Assembly (NCBI RefSeq): GCF_016808335.1
Contig: NC_053150.1
Location: 25,874,538-25,938,537 of the forward strand
Source: Panicum virgatum
Taxonomy: Eukaryota > Streptophyta > Magnoliopsida > Poales > Poaceae
Direction of reading: 5' to 3'
DNA length: 64,000 bases
Position numbers and translations under genes: made by a program. Below are positions 44,411 to 55,399 of this stretch, piece after piece. The notes under the pieces are model-generated. The model ran no database searches and was not told the origin of the DNA. It worked only from the letters and a program-made list of their open reading frames with translations. Within the stretch, counting starts at the first letter, position 1; each line of letters opens with the position of its first letter.

Positions 44411-45003
44411 AAGAATTACAAAACATGGTACTGCATGCCTCCATCTTCAAATGATGCCGCCCAACATGGTACTATTGCAGAGGAAAGCATATCAGCTCGA
44501 TAGTGGCCAGTAAGAACCTTACTTTCTCTATTAGATCCAAATTAATCTCAACTGTCTTGTACTGAGTTTGTTTTGTTCAGGATTCAATACCTTTCTAAGC
44601 ACGAGAAGGCTCAAGTTCAGGACTTCCGTAATTGGGTGAGGAATGACCCGGAATCAACTACTCGATCAGCCCCCGATTCACCAATAATTGGGTTGATCGA
44701 GAACTCTGATACTATAGCGAGCCAGGAAGCAGGTACCTCTGGCACACCAAACGAATCAGCTCCTGATACAGAGAAAACTTCCCCATCTACAGCCGCCAGG
44801 GGGGTGACACTACTGCTTATGCTGGATCTGGTGGTGGAGAGGCTGGAGGGTCAGGTAAATCCACAGTTCGAGTAGTACCCTTCCAGTCACTCCCTGAATC
44901 TGCCCAAGAGGAGTTAGGAAAAGAACTCTTTGATGATCCACTACTTACCATAGAGAATGTACAGAAGCTTGCAGATTATATAATGGAGCTTCAAATTACC
45001 AAG

Positions 45004-45074
45004 GTAAGTCTTCTGCTATCTAGTCTCTCCCAATATCGAGTAGATATCTGACATGTCATATGTTGTGTTTGTAG
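45004..45074 (+). other. Candidate intron in the Tat-2 antisense gene
   Basis: Donor AAG|GTAAGTC and acceptor TTTGTAG|GATG flank 71 bp just upstream of the coiled-coil exon. Confidence 0.6.
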
Positions 45075-45839
45075 GATGTTGCCAATCGGTCATTCATGAA
45101 GTCTCATGCTTTATATCAGACCGTAGATAATTGGATCACCTTGGCGCAAACGAATGCAGAGATTGCAAAACATCTTGATGAAGCTCTTGCTGCACGGAAC
45201 AAGCTTTATGAAGCTAACCGTGAGCACATGCGAGAACTTTACAAGATGAAACAACAGATTAAGAGCATTGAAGAAGAAAAAATCCAAGCTTCAAGAACAA
45301 CTCCAAACTGCCCAAGCTTGTAAGTACATGAAGTCCGCTTGATAGTATTTCACCAGTAATTGCCTAATTACTGAAATATCCTTGTATCAGGTCCTTCAGG
45401 CGATCAAGTTCGACTGGTAGCTGTAGCCTAGGCTATTGTGGACATGATTGTTTCTGAAGGAGAGGCATCGAGTAGTAAATCTCTAGTCGAGCACTTAGAA
45501 GAAGCTCCCAGGAAAATTATTGACTTCATGACGACAACCTCCAAGAATTATCTGACACATGTGCTTGGAATTGTAAAGTCTTACTGGCCTCATCACAATT
45601 TAGCTCCAGTAGCCAAGGGAATAGCCGCTGATTGCCCAGATCAGGTTTTCCAGGACTATTGTAAGGTAACAGAAGTAATTACTGAGGAGATACAGGAAGA
45701 ACTTGGCAGAGTGATCTGCTTGTAATAGCTCCTGTGATCTTGTACAGACTTATCTTTGTAAATATATGCTGTTTTATCCTATTGGTGTATCTCTAGAAAC
45801 TTGATCTGATACCATAGAATAAGTAGTCAATATACAAAT

Positions 45840-46375
45840 TACTCGAGCGAGCGAGTAAAATGTTTCCATGGTGTAACCTCCATAGTTTATCAGTTAGGAT
45901 GAATCCCGTTGGATTATCCAGATAGAAAAAACTATATAGAGATATCCATAATCTACCCGAGCGAGCGAGTATAGTGTCTAACTTGTAGACTGGAGTAACC
46001 ATTAAGATTGACTAGTTAGGATGAACCCCGTCATGTTTCCAATTGGACAAATTTTAACAGTATCCAAAACATACTTGAGCGAGCGAGTAGTTGTGCCTGG
46101 AACCCAATGCTGTAAGTACCTTCAAAGTTGACCTATTAGGATGAACCCCGTCGAGTTACCCAAGTTGGACAGACTAGTAAAGGTATCCAAAGACCTTCTC
46201 GAGCCAGCGAGTAGGTTGTGTCCTATATCAAAGACAAAGATGTGGCCTGTATAGTTATCCTGTTCGGATGAACCTTGATCGGTTACCCCAGTGGAAAAAC
46301 TGTGTAGGCTATCCTACTTGAGTCATCCAGGTCGGTATGAATCTTTAATGATTACCCTGGTTGGAAAACCCCCTT
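45840..46375 (-). repeat. Degenerate tandem repeats in the Tat-2 3' UTR
   Basis: About five diverged units of 114-124 bp are marked by GAGCGAGCGAGTA (from 45845, 45959, 46077 and a variant at 46201) and by TTAGGATGAACCCCGT (from 45894, 46016, 46136 and later variants). They lie between pol and the antisense gene. Confidence 0.8.
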
Positions 46376-46490
46376 AAAAAGTAGTCGATCTTGATGCTGT
46401 CAGGTTGATAACTGCCTTTAATGTAGTCGAGAGTTGATAGAAAAACCATTGCTTTATTAAAGAGATCAACTGACACCATCATACGACTTA

Positions 46491-47943
46491 ATTAAGGATA
46501 AAACTTGCGCAAGTGCTCGATTTTCCAAGAGTTGAGTACCTCATTACCATCAGCATCAGTAATTCTGTATGATCCTGGTCTTGTAACTTTAGACACAATG
46601 AAAGGTCCCTCCCATCTGGAATTTAACTTGTGCAGTCCTGTTTCATCTTGGATTCATCGTAGAACTAGATCTCCTACATTAAAAGATCTTTGTTGGACAT
46701 TGCGGTCATGATAGCGTCTGACTCCTTGAAGATATCTAGCCGACTAGGTCAATGTGTTGATCCTAGCTTCTTCGACCGTATCCAACTCAAGTTGTCGAGC
46801 TTCATCTGCTTCACCTTCCTGATAGGCCTCTACTATTGGAGATTTCCATATGATATCTGCGGGCAGTATAGCCTCTGATCCATAAGTGAAGAAGAAAGGA
46901 GATTGTCCAGTTGCTTTGCTGGGTTGCGTTCACAACCCCTAGACCACATGGGGTAGTTCTTGAATCCACTTGCCACCCTTCTTAGAGTTGGCGTCGTAGA
47001 GTCTCTTTTTTAAGCCATCGAGTACCAAGCTATTGATGCGTTCCACTTGACCGTTTGCTCATGGGTGAGCCACTGAAGCATATTTGACCTCTATGCAAGA
47101 ATTCTCACAGAAATCCCAAAAATACTGCGAGGTAAAGTTAGAGCCCAGATCTGTAATGATAGTGTGAGGGAAACCAAACCGATGTATGATGATGGAGATG
47201 AAATCCACTGCTCTATATAATGAGATCTTGACAATGGGCTTGTACTCGATCCACTTGGCAAACTTGTCGACTGCTGTCAGCACATGGTTAAATCCTCCTG
47301 GAGCTATGGTGAGGGGTCCGATAATGTCCCGGCTCAGGCTCCAACATGCAAACAGCCATGATGGAGGGATTGTAATCAAGTTGTGTGCTGGGACGTGAGT
47401 CTTCTTGCCAAATAATTGATAGCCAGGACATCTTCTGACAAGGTCTTCTGCATCTAATATAGCAGTTGGCCAGAAAAAACCTGATCTGTAGGCCTTTCCG
47501 ACTAGTGTCCTTGATGCGGCATGATGGCCACAAACTCCTTCATGTATTTCTCTGAGGATGTCCCTGCCTTCTTTAAGAGTAACACACTTCATAAGAATGC
47601 CGGAGGCGGAGCGCTTGTACAAGTTGTCACCCACGAGGACGAAAACTTTGCTTTGCCTGATAATGCGCGTTGCTTCAGTGCTTTGGGCTTCGATATGTGG
47701 TGGAACCTTCAATTCCTTAATGAAGTCGGTGAATTGAATCCGCCAGTGTTCTTCAATCATTAATACCTCCCTAACTGTGGCCGGGGCCTCCACGTCAATA
47801 GTTTGTTGACTTTGATCCTTGACTAATGGATGATATAATTCATGGACAAAAACTACAGGTGGAACAGTTGCTCGAGTGGATCCTAGCTTGGACAGGACAT
47901 CGGCTCCCATGTTGTTGTCACGGTATATGTGGTGGATCTCCAA
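46491..47943 (-). pseudogene. pol: Tat-2 integrase
   Basis: The zinc-binding region has HEGVCGHHAASRT and a degraded second Cys pair (CPGYQLF). The core has Asp in SRDIIGPL, Asp in ITDLGSNFTS and Glu in GQVERIN (near 47,050). An in-frame TGA near 47,058 replaces an expected Arg just before ANGQVERIN. The C-terminal part down to about 46,500 is degraded. No chromodomain is seen. Confidence 0.82.
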
Positions 47944-48519
47944 TCCAGAGAACTTGTTCTCGAGCTTTCTGATTTCTTCAATTTATGTGTCCATTGTGTC
48001 CTTGTTGATATCCCACTCTTTGTTGACTTGCTGAACGACGAGTAGTGAGTCGTCGTAAACCAGTAGTCGCTTGATGCCAAGAGAAACTGCTAGGCGGAGC
48101 CCATGTAGCAGCGCCTTGTATTCTGCTTCATTATTGGAGACTTTGAATAGGATCTGGAACACGTATTTGAGTTGTTCTCCTTTGGGAGAGATGAATAAGA
48201 CTCCCACGCCGCCTCCATCGAGCTTGAGTGAACCATCAAAATACATTACCCAATGCTCTGGAACGTTGTGAGGTGCTGGGATTTGATTCTCACGCCATTC
48301 AGCTAAGAAGTCAACTAGTGCCTGTGACTTGATTGTTGTTCTTGGCTTGAACTTGATTTCCAAGGCCCCTAGTTCGACTGCCCACTTTGAAATTCTTCCA
48401 GTGGCATCCCGATTGTCGAGTATATCCGCCAATGGGAAATCAGTGACAACTGAGATCTTGTACTCATCGAAGTAGTGTCGAAGCTTGCTGGAGGTGATTA
48501 GAATTCTGTAAAGAATTTT
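47944..48519 (-). pseudogene. pol: Tat-2 second RNase H-like domain
   Basis: The frame reads WAVELGALEIKFKPRTTIKS, then the RNase H-like core with MYFDGSLKLDGGGVGVLFIS, NNEAEYKALLHGL and YDDSLLVVQQVN. The second domain after RT-RNase H is a Tat signature. The next Met, 47943, is still in this domain's end (IYRDNNMGADVLSKL). Confidence 0.8.
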
Positions 48520-49487
48520 TTAAATTGATGGGTATCTAACCTTTGATTCAGAGAGCACTTCACTGTTGAAGTAAACTAGTCTCCGGACACCGTAGGCGTG
48601 GCCTTCCACCGGGCGTTCGACTACGATCGCCGTACTAACTATGTGAGTAGTCGCAGCGATGTAGAGGAGTAGTTCCTCTCTTGGTAGTGGAGCTGTAAGA
48701 ATTGGTGGTGACTGGAGATGTAGAGAAGTAGTTCCTCTCCTAGTAGTGGAGCTGTAAGGCTCTCGACTGCTTTCGCGGCTTCTGTAGTCCACTCGAATTT
48801 GTCTTGTCATTTGAGGAGCTTAAAGATGGGTAACCCCCATTCACCAAGCCTGGACAATATTCGATTCAAGGCTGCCATGCAGCCTGTCAGCTTCTGGATG
48901 TCCTTGATGGTGGCTGGAGCATCCATGGCCATGATAGCATTGATCTTCTCTGGGTTAGCTTCGATTCCTCGGTGGCTGACGATGAATCCGAGTAGTTTTC
49001 CAGAGGGTACGCCGAAGACGCATTTGGTTGGATTGAGTTTCCAGCGAAACTTTCATAGGCTGTTGAAGGTTTCTTCCAGGTCTGCGATGAACTGATCCTG
49101 GCTCTTGGTTTTGACAACGACGTCGTCAACGTAAGCTTCAACATTGCAATGTAGCTGATCAGCGAAACATAGCTGTATCGCACGCTGGTAAGTGGCGCCC
49201 GCGTTCTTCAAGCCAAAAGACATGGTCTTATAGGCATATGCCCCGTATGGGGTGATGAATGTTGTCTTGATTTGATCTTCTTCTTTCAGGGCAATTTGGT
49301 GATAGCCTGAATAGCAGTCGAAGAAAGATAGTAGGATGCATCCTGCTGTTGAGTCGATTACTTGATCAATGCGAGGTAGCCCGAAAGGATCCTTTGGGCA
49401 ATGCTTGTTCAGATCAGTGTAGTTGACGCACATCCTCCACTCGTTGTTGTGTTCTTCTTCTGGAAGAGTACAAGGTTGGCCAGCTAG
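48520..49487 (-). pseudogene. pol: Tat-2 reverse transcriptase and first RNase H
   Basis: RT motifs are VNYTDLNKHCPKDPFGLPRI, FFDCYSGYHQI, MSFGLKNAGATYQRAI and YVDDVVVKT (catalytic Asp pair near 49,115). The RNase H part (48520-48810) is degraded but retains a VYFNSEVLSESKVRYP-like end. Several frame breaks occur between 48,800 and 49,060. Confidence 0.82.
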
Positions 49488-49750
49488 TCAGGATGGTAGA
49501 CCTCTTTGGTGAACCTTGCTGCGAGTAGTTTTTCCAGCTCCTTCTTGATGGCCTCTTGCTAGTCCGGGGAGAAACGCCATAGTCGTTGCTTCTTTGGTGT
49601 GGCTTTGGGGTCGACTTTTAATGCATGCTCGATCAACTCCTTGGGCACCCCTGGCATATCTGCTGGCTTCCATGCAAATATGTCTCAATTGGCCCTAAGG
49701 AAGTTGACGAGCTCGAGTTCCTCTTTGTTACCCAAGCTAGCAACGATGAT
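49488..49750 (-). pseudogene. pol: Tat-2 protease-RT linker and RT N-terminus
   Basis: Read on minus after the TIR element: NKEELELVNFLRAN, a stop, then DIFAWKPADMPGVPKELIEH, the conserved segment upstream of gypsy RT. Stops in the next 200 bases show decay. Confidence 0.7.
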
Positions 49751-50633
49751 GGCCCTGTTTGTTTCCGCTTTTCTGCATCTTGCTTTTCTGAGAATCAGGA
49801 TTATGAGATAAGCCAGCTGCCTGGAGAATCGACTATCTGGATAAGCTGGGTGTTTGGCAATCCTGATTATTTTGACCCGATTCTCTGAGTTGAGTGGTAA
49901 AATGTTTGAAATACCCTTGAGGCTGATGATATCTCATTTTTTTGCTGAATACGAGCAGAATTCAATAATTCTTATATTTTTTTAGTATCTTGACTACATA
50001 ATTAGATCAAATAGATTAATATCACAAATAGACTACTAGTACATAAATGGTGAATACAATTAGATTAAACAGCAAACTAGTACTAAGAGGAGAGCCATCG
50101 GAGGAGAAGCTACCAGCTACCAGTACAAGCGCAAGGAGGCTCCTTCTTCAGGTGCCGTCGTGGGCTTCTCCTCCGTGCAAGGAGGCTCCTTCTTCAAGTG
50201 CCGTCGTGGGCTTCTCCTCCCGTGCAAGGAGGCTCCAGCTCACCACCATAAGGCTGCGCTGGTCGGCGGTGGTAAGGCGGCGTAGAAGGGCGGCCCAGAA
50301 GGGCCCGGCGGCAGGGTCCGACAGCGCAGAAGGGGAGCAGCGCCAGGAGGGGGTGTCAGTGGTAGGGTGGCAGCAGATTTCGGGGGCAGGGGTCGCTCAA
50401 TAAGGTAGGGGGCGCTCCGGGAAGAAGGGGTATCAGGGGTAAGGGGAGGAAAATCCCCTCGATTTTTTGGTGCGCGGCTCGTGCGACGTGGTGGGGAGAA
50501 TCCTCTTACATGTTGTATTCTGGATTTCAGGAGAAGCAGCAACCCACATAATCCAAAAATAAGTAGACCGTTTGGGTGGGATTTTGGATTATTTCCATCC
50601 AGAACCTAATTATAAGCGGAAACAAACACCCTC
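49751..50633. mobile_element. TIR DNA transposon/MITE (hAT-like) in Tat-2 pol
   Basis: The 883 bp start GGCCCTGTTTGTTTCCGCTT and end AAGCGGAAACAAACACCCTC, nearly perfect inverted termini. The flanking target duplication is not clean (GAT on both sides), so the superfamily is uncertain; terminus and size fit hAT-type MITEs. The interior has an AT-rich left part and a GC-rich right part but no transposase. It interrupts the Tat-2 protease-RT linker frame. Confidence 0.75.
50131..50250 (+). repeat. 46-47-bp minisatellite inside the TIR element
   Basis: Units begin GCAAGGAGGCTCC at 50131, 50177 and 50224. The first two share the downstream GTGCCGTCGTGGGCTTCTCC; the third is partial. Confidence 0.8.
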
Positions 50634-51653
50634 GATAGCAGTTTTGGAGTCGTCTCCCTCTTGTAGCTGAATGGTCTTGGTGCCCACGTCCCCGTTTGGT
50701 TTTACCGACGACTGGCTCGATTTCTTGGAGGGCATCGAGTCCTTGTTGAGTGAGAGTTCCTTGGCGGCGGTGAGTATTTCACTGACAGAACTAGGAACTC
50801 GAATGGTAGAGGCATGATCTATTGCCTCCTTGTTGCACTCAAAGGACTTGAGGAGGTCCCCACGTAAAGAGAGGACTCCTGTGTTGCCCGGCATCTTGAG
50901 GAGTAGGTAGACCTAGTGTGGTACTGCCATGAACTTGGCCAGCGCTGGTCTTCCCAGTATGGCATGGTAGAAAGATGCGAAGTCAACTACTTCGAACTTG
51001 ATGTACTCCGTCCGGATGTTTTGTTCTATACCAAATGTGACTAGAAGGGTAACCGAGCCAATTGGTGTAGAGGAGTTTCCTGGAACGATGCCGTAGAAGA
51101 GAGCTTTGCTTGGTGTAAGCAAACTCATATAGCTAAGGCCCATCTTCATCAGTGTGCTTGCAAAGATCAAGTTGAGCCCACTTCCGCCGTCAATAAGTAC
51201 TCGAGTGAGCTTGGATCCTTGGACGACAGGGTCGAGTACTAGTGGGAATTTTGCTGGTTCAGAGAAGCTGGTCCACTGATCTTCCCTAGAGAAGGTGATG
51301 GGGACCTCGCTGTACTTTAAGGGTCTTTGAATTGCAGGCTCAACTGAGATGATTTCTCTAAGCAGTAACTTCTGGGCACGCTTGGAGAAGCTTGGATCTC
51401 CTCCAAATATGACATTAACCACGTTTTGTTGTTTTTGAAACCCGTCAGGGTCTTTCTTGTCATCGTTGTCCTCATTGTTCTGCTTCTTCTTGGGTGCATC
51501 TGGCAGCGGAGACTGGAAGGACTTGTGTATGATTGTGCACTCGAACATCGAGTGGTTGCTCTTGGGATGGATTGGGCACCTCTTGTTGTGGAGAATCTTG
51601 TCGAACTGATCCATAGGCTTTTCTGCTTTCTTACCGCGCGGGGCACAATCCAT
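50634..51653 (-). pseudogene. pol: Tat-2 aspartic protease region
   Basis: Protease core with RVLIDGGSGLNLIFASTLMK (Asp-Gly-Gly in place of Asp-Thr-Gly/Asp-Ser-Gly) and a later YHAILGRPALAKFMAVPH. A Cys/His segment CPIHPKSNHSMFEC precedes it. One TAG near 50,912 precedes the linker to RT. The frame differs from gag, so a frameshift lies near 51,700. Confidence 0.8.
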
Positions 51654-52479
51654 AGTGCCGACGGTATCGTCCGACTTATGCTTGTGCGCAGGATCCCGCT
51701 AGTTACTGGGCCCTCCACATCATTGTTGCGCTTCCCATTGTTATCGTTGTTACGGCATGGGAAGTGGCTGCGCTCTTGTTCTTCTTCGTTTGCCCAGCAC
51801 TGCATCGTGTCGCGTAGATCCACCACCATTTTGGGGCGGTTATGCCCGAAATCACGATAAAGTGATTGGACAGTAATGCCATCGTGGAAGTAGTCGATGA
51901 CGTCGTTGTCGGCAACATTGGCGATGGTGGCTCTTGTGTCAAAAAAGCGCTTGACGTAGGACCTGATGGTTTCGCCTTGCTCTTGCTTGCACATTGCAAG
52001 AGCATGTCGAGTAGCTACTCGATGTAGAGACCCTTGGAAGTTGTCGATGAAGACCTTCTTGAGATCCTCCCATGAGTGTATGGAGTTGGGCGTCAAGCTC
52101 TCCAACCAGGTGAGAGGTGCAAATTCTAGGGCCATCGGGAAGTAGAGGACCTTGGTGTAGGTGTCTCCTCCTGCAACACTGGTAGCGGTCGAATATAAAC
52201 GTAACCATTGAGTAGGATCTTGCTTACCGTCATACTTCTGGATGTTCGTGGGTTTGAAGTCCTTTGGGTACTCGACGTTGTCGAAGGTGCTGCTCAGGGC
52301 TGGGAAACGATAGGTATTGTCTACAAGATGCGCTTGGCGTCTTGCGTTGATGATGTCCCGTGCATCCATTGTGGAATCGGCTACTTCTTCAAGGTTGTGG
52401 CCGCAGTTGTTGTTGCGGTTCGGTTGAGACCTTGGAGCATGGATTGCTGGTGGTTGTCCACCCCTGGGGTGATGACTGC
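51654..52479 (-). pseudogene. gag: Tat-2 Gag, N-terminus cut by Athila-1
   Basis: The capsid region reads PTNIQKYDGKQDPTQWLRLY, FPMALEFAPLTWLESL and SWEDLKKVFIDNFQG, typical of grass Tat Gag. A Met is at 52369, but the frame stays open upstream to 52479, where the Athila LTR starts, so the real N-terminus is on the far side of that insertion. The flank there is ACTGC, the expected target duplication. Confidence 0.85.
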
Positions 52480-53898
52480 TGTTGGCGCTCCTTAAGTATC
52501 CATTTTATCCCCTGCTTAACTTTGATAATAGCATGAATTTAATATCAGAATCACTAACCATCCTAACCTCGGCCCAATTATTGGTCGTTTTCGCGTTTGC
52601 ACATATATTTTGGAGGTACTTCATTTTTGCAGGTTTTTGACCAAATTTGGAGCATGAAATTACGAGGCCCACAATCACGTGATGACACGAAGAAAGACGA
52701 AGGCCAAAGCCCGAACAAAGGATCGAAGGCCATGATGATTAGAGGCCCGTTCATGCACATCCACCCTCCAATGAAGCCCAAAGGACAAAGCCCACAAGAT
52801 AAGATCAAGATACTTCGGGGCTAAGCAAAGCAAAGAGATATTTAAGGAAGGATTTTCCATCCTATCCTTTTTCTCGAAGAAATCTCGAAGATAACGACGT
52901 CTAATGGGGTGCAATCATGAAAGGCATAAACTCTAGAAGATTCCAGAAGAGTTGGGGAGAAAGAAGGACACGAGACGGCGAAGGAATGAGCCAGGCCGGC
53001 CGGCCTAGGCCCATTGGGCCGGCCGGCCCATCCCTTTTTTAGGTTGGTTCGGCCTCCCCTTTTGCATAGGGTTTCCTGAGGCTATTTAAAGACCCCTCCC
53101 TAAGGTTCACGGAGAGATCAATTGGGGAGACGACGCCAAGGAGCAGAGAAGATAGAGGGACACCTCTCGGAGAGCCGAGGGTTGTGCTAGTTGTCTAGGG
53201 GCTTCCCTAGCCGATGTGGGAACCTTGCAAGGAAGACCACGTCGGAGTTCTGAAGCTAGGATCATCAAGATCAAGGCAGGGCCCCGGTTGTGATCTTGTG
53301 ATGTACAATCATTCATGGTGAAGTTATTTGTGATTCCGAATGTTTAGCGACCATGTTCTCTCTTTCGATTTCGTTCTTTTCTTTGGGTTTTCTTTATCCT
53401 AGATCTATTATCGAGATAGATCGTTTAGCATGATCTTGTAGTCGTGGTGGCTAGAGGTTCATGGCAGAACTACCAAAGGGAACCGACTTGCTTCAGGGTA
53501 CTTTTGTCGAAAGGGGTGGCGTCGTGACAGGGCGTTGCCACTAAGTAGGTGGGGTATCGAGGGATCAGATTGGAGATTTTGAGTTTAAAGATGCTTTTCA
53601 TTGAGATTCACATCTATCTTACTTCACTACATCTAGCTGGAACTACAACAAATGCATGATCTAGGTGATCTAGATTGGTTATCTCTAACTTTCTCTTGCT
53701 ACCTTCGGTGTTTGTCGTTTTTAATAGATTAGATTCGTTTTTCACCATCTCAACACAAAGGAATCTCTATGCTAATAGATTGTTTCTTGTCTCTTTGGTT
53801 CCGTGGATTGATAAACCTTGGGAGAATACTCTAAGGGAAAAGCTACACGAACCGTGCACTTGCGGTATACAAATCGGGGGCGCTAAGGAGCATCAACA
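52480..53898 (+). repeat. Athila-1 5' LTR
   Basis: The 1419 bp start TGTTGGCGCTCCTTAAG and end GGCGCTAAGGAGCATCAACA, giving inverted termini of about 17 bp. A TATTTAAA box is at 53083-53090. Two self-complementary GGCCGGCCGGCC blocks (52994-53005 and 53017-53028) lie just upstream of it. Confidence 0.85.
53083..53090 (+). promoter_or_regulatory. TATA-like box of the Athila-1 LTR
   Basis: TATTTAAA is followed by GACCCCTCCC, about 600 bases into the LTR. Confidence 0.5.
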
Positions 53899-53906
53899 AG
53901 CTTTTC

Positions 53907-53924
53907 TGGTGCCGTTGCTAGGGA
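53907..53924 (+). promoter_or_regulatory. Primer binding site of Athila-1
   Basis: TGGTGCCGTTGCTAGGGA lies eight bases after the LTR. It differs slightly from the common Athila tRNA-Asp site. Confidence 0.8.
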
Positions 53925-54169
53925 ACCATCGATTTAAGATCCAATCTTACTTGCATTCGTAAATATTTCTTTTTCTTGATTTTTCTTTTTGACCTTTTTA
54001 GATCTCTTATTTTTCTGAGCTAACTAAAAAAACAGATCTATTCCACGAAAATCAATCTAATATAGTGTTTTCTTTATTTTGCTTTATTTTTCTTTTATGT
54101 TTTAGATCTTGTATAATCATCTTTTAGATCTGGTATATATTTTTCTTTTTCACTAACCCCTAACAGGAG

Positions 54170-55399
54170 ATGGACGGGAGCCTCTCCAATAAACCCGAAA
54201 ATTTTGTGGATGATCCACAAAAAATTTACAGGCAAAGGAGATGAGAAGCACGATCAAGGAAGCCGGAACTAGTAGATCCAAAAGTCGAAGCCGACGGTTC
54301 ATCGTCTTCATCTCAAGCAACTCTACCAACAAGTCCAAAGGAGGCGCCACTTCACCAAGGGATGGCGCTACCAGAGCAGGAGCGTACGGTCGGAGAGCTA
54401 TGCACTCCGGACATTCGGGACTTGCCTATCCAAAATCTCGATAACATCGGAGTTCCGTTCAAGATCAATACTTCAATCATAAGGATGGTGCAAAGCTCGC
54501 CCTTCACTGGAAAAGAAGACGCTAATCTACATCTTCAAGCGTTCCTCCAACTATGCCACACCTTCGACATGCAAGGGATGACTCAAGATCAAATAAGAGC
54601 GAGGCTCTTTCCGTTCTCTCTACTTGGGAGAGCGTTGCAATGGTTTCATTCTCTACCACCGCGCACGGTGCAAAATTGGGAGTCCTTGATGAAAGAGTTC
54701 ATGACGGAGTTCTACTCGCCGGGCAAGACCCAGATTCTGCGCAACAAGATTGCAACATTCGCGCAAGCCCCGACGGAGACTATTGCGGAAGCCTATGAGA
54801 GCTTCAACGACTACATCCACACCGTACCTCATCACAAGTTCTCAAGGGAGGATGTGGTCCAGAAGTTCTATCAAGGCCTCACTACTACATCAAGGGGGAT
54901 CATTGACGCATCGGCCAGAGGTTCTATCATTGAGCTCACGCCTACTCAAGTTTTCAAGCTATTCAAGAAGGTGGCAGACAATGATGCATGGGCATCATCG
55001 GGGCGCCTACAACCACTCCAAGCCGTGGGCGCCGCGAAGAGTGTATTGCAAGTGGAACGTGAAGAAGTGCTAGAAGGGAAGATCGACTCGCTCGTGAGAA
55101 GGTTGGAGAAGATGGAAGTGGAAAAGAGAGAAGCCCAAGCTATCGATTTGAAGGCGGCCGAAGCAAGGTCTAGATGTGAAGAATGTGGAGAGTACGGCCA
55201 TGTCCAAAAGAACTGCCCGGAGGAAGCCAAGATGCTCGACTACATGAAGAAGGGAGAATGGATTCCGCCAACCAACTTCCGCTACGGGCAAGGTAGACCC
55301 CAATTTAATGCAATCTCTTCCATTCAAAACTCGGTGCCTCTTCGTATACAATTGAAGGAGTTCATGGAGGAGCAAGGCAAGATCAACAAGGACACTGTC
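54170..55399 (+). pseudogene. gag: Athila-1 Gag, truncated by Tekay-2
   Basis: The ATG at 54170 follows CTAACAGGAG and starts a frame with an early TGA at 54242-54244; the frame then stays open from about 54245 into the Tekay-2 LTR. Capsid-like text: FTGKEDANLHLQAFLQLCHT, FPFSLLGRALQWFHSLPP and MTEFYSPGKTQ. A zinc knuckle CEECGEYGHVQKNC follows (about 55174-55215), preceded by a coiled coil. The C-terminus is lost at 55399. Confidence 0.88.

Larger units (their letters stand above)
43431..45725 (+). pseudogene. Antisense gene of Tat-2 ('putative gypsy type transposon' family)
   Basis: The ATG at 43431 starts a frame matching the grass Transposase_28-type (PF04195) extra ORF: FGECGLAIPVSEFFHAHLQF, HHLTPQSILHIPIF and CEAFHGILPHF. 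Despite the family name no transposase activity is known. Stops TAG near 43572 and 43807 lie where Trp is likely. Candidate introns are 44334-44410, 44510-44580, 45004-45074 and 45320-45390. The later exons encode an acidic Ser/Thr/Pro linker and a coiled coil (about 45096-45300), ending at TAA 45723-45725. It converges on pol from the LTR side. The frame across the second intron needs a small indel to join. Confidence 0.72.
42366..52479 (-). mobile_element. Tat-2 Ty3/gypsy retrotransposon
   Basis: On minus: gag (truncated at 52479), protease, RT, two RNase H-type domains, integrase, 3' tandem repeats, PPT and 3' LTR (42366-43110). An antisense gene lies on plus at 43431-45725. The 5' LTR should be right of the window because Athila-1 and Tekay-2 are inserted into gag. 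A TIR element splits the pol region at 49751-50633. Confidence 0.85.
52480..55399 (+). mobile_element. Athila-1 Ty3/gypsy retrotransposon, 5' part
   Basis: It holds 5' LTR, PBS and the first 410 codons of gag on plus, inserted in Tat-2 gag and cut at 55399/55400 by Tekay-2. The remainder should lie right of the window. Confidence 0.85.

Noticed and set aside
45840..46375. CRISPR-like regular repeats
   Set aside because: Units are about 120 bp, diverged throughout and have no distinct spacers. The context is a plant retrotransposon 3' UTR.
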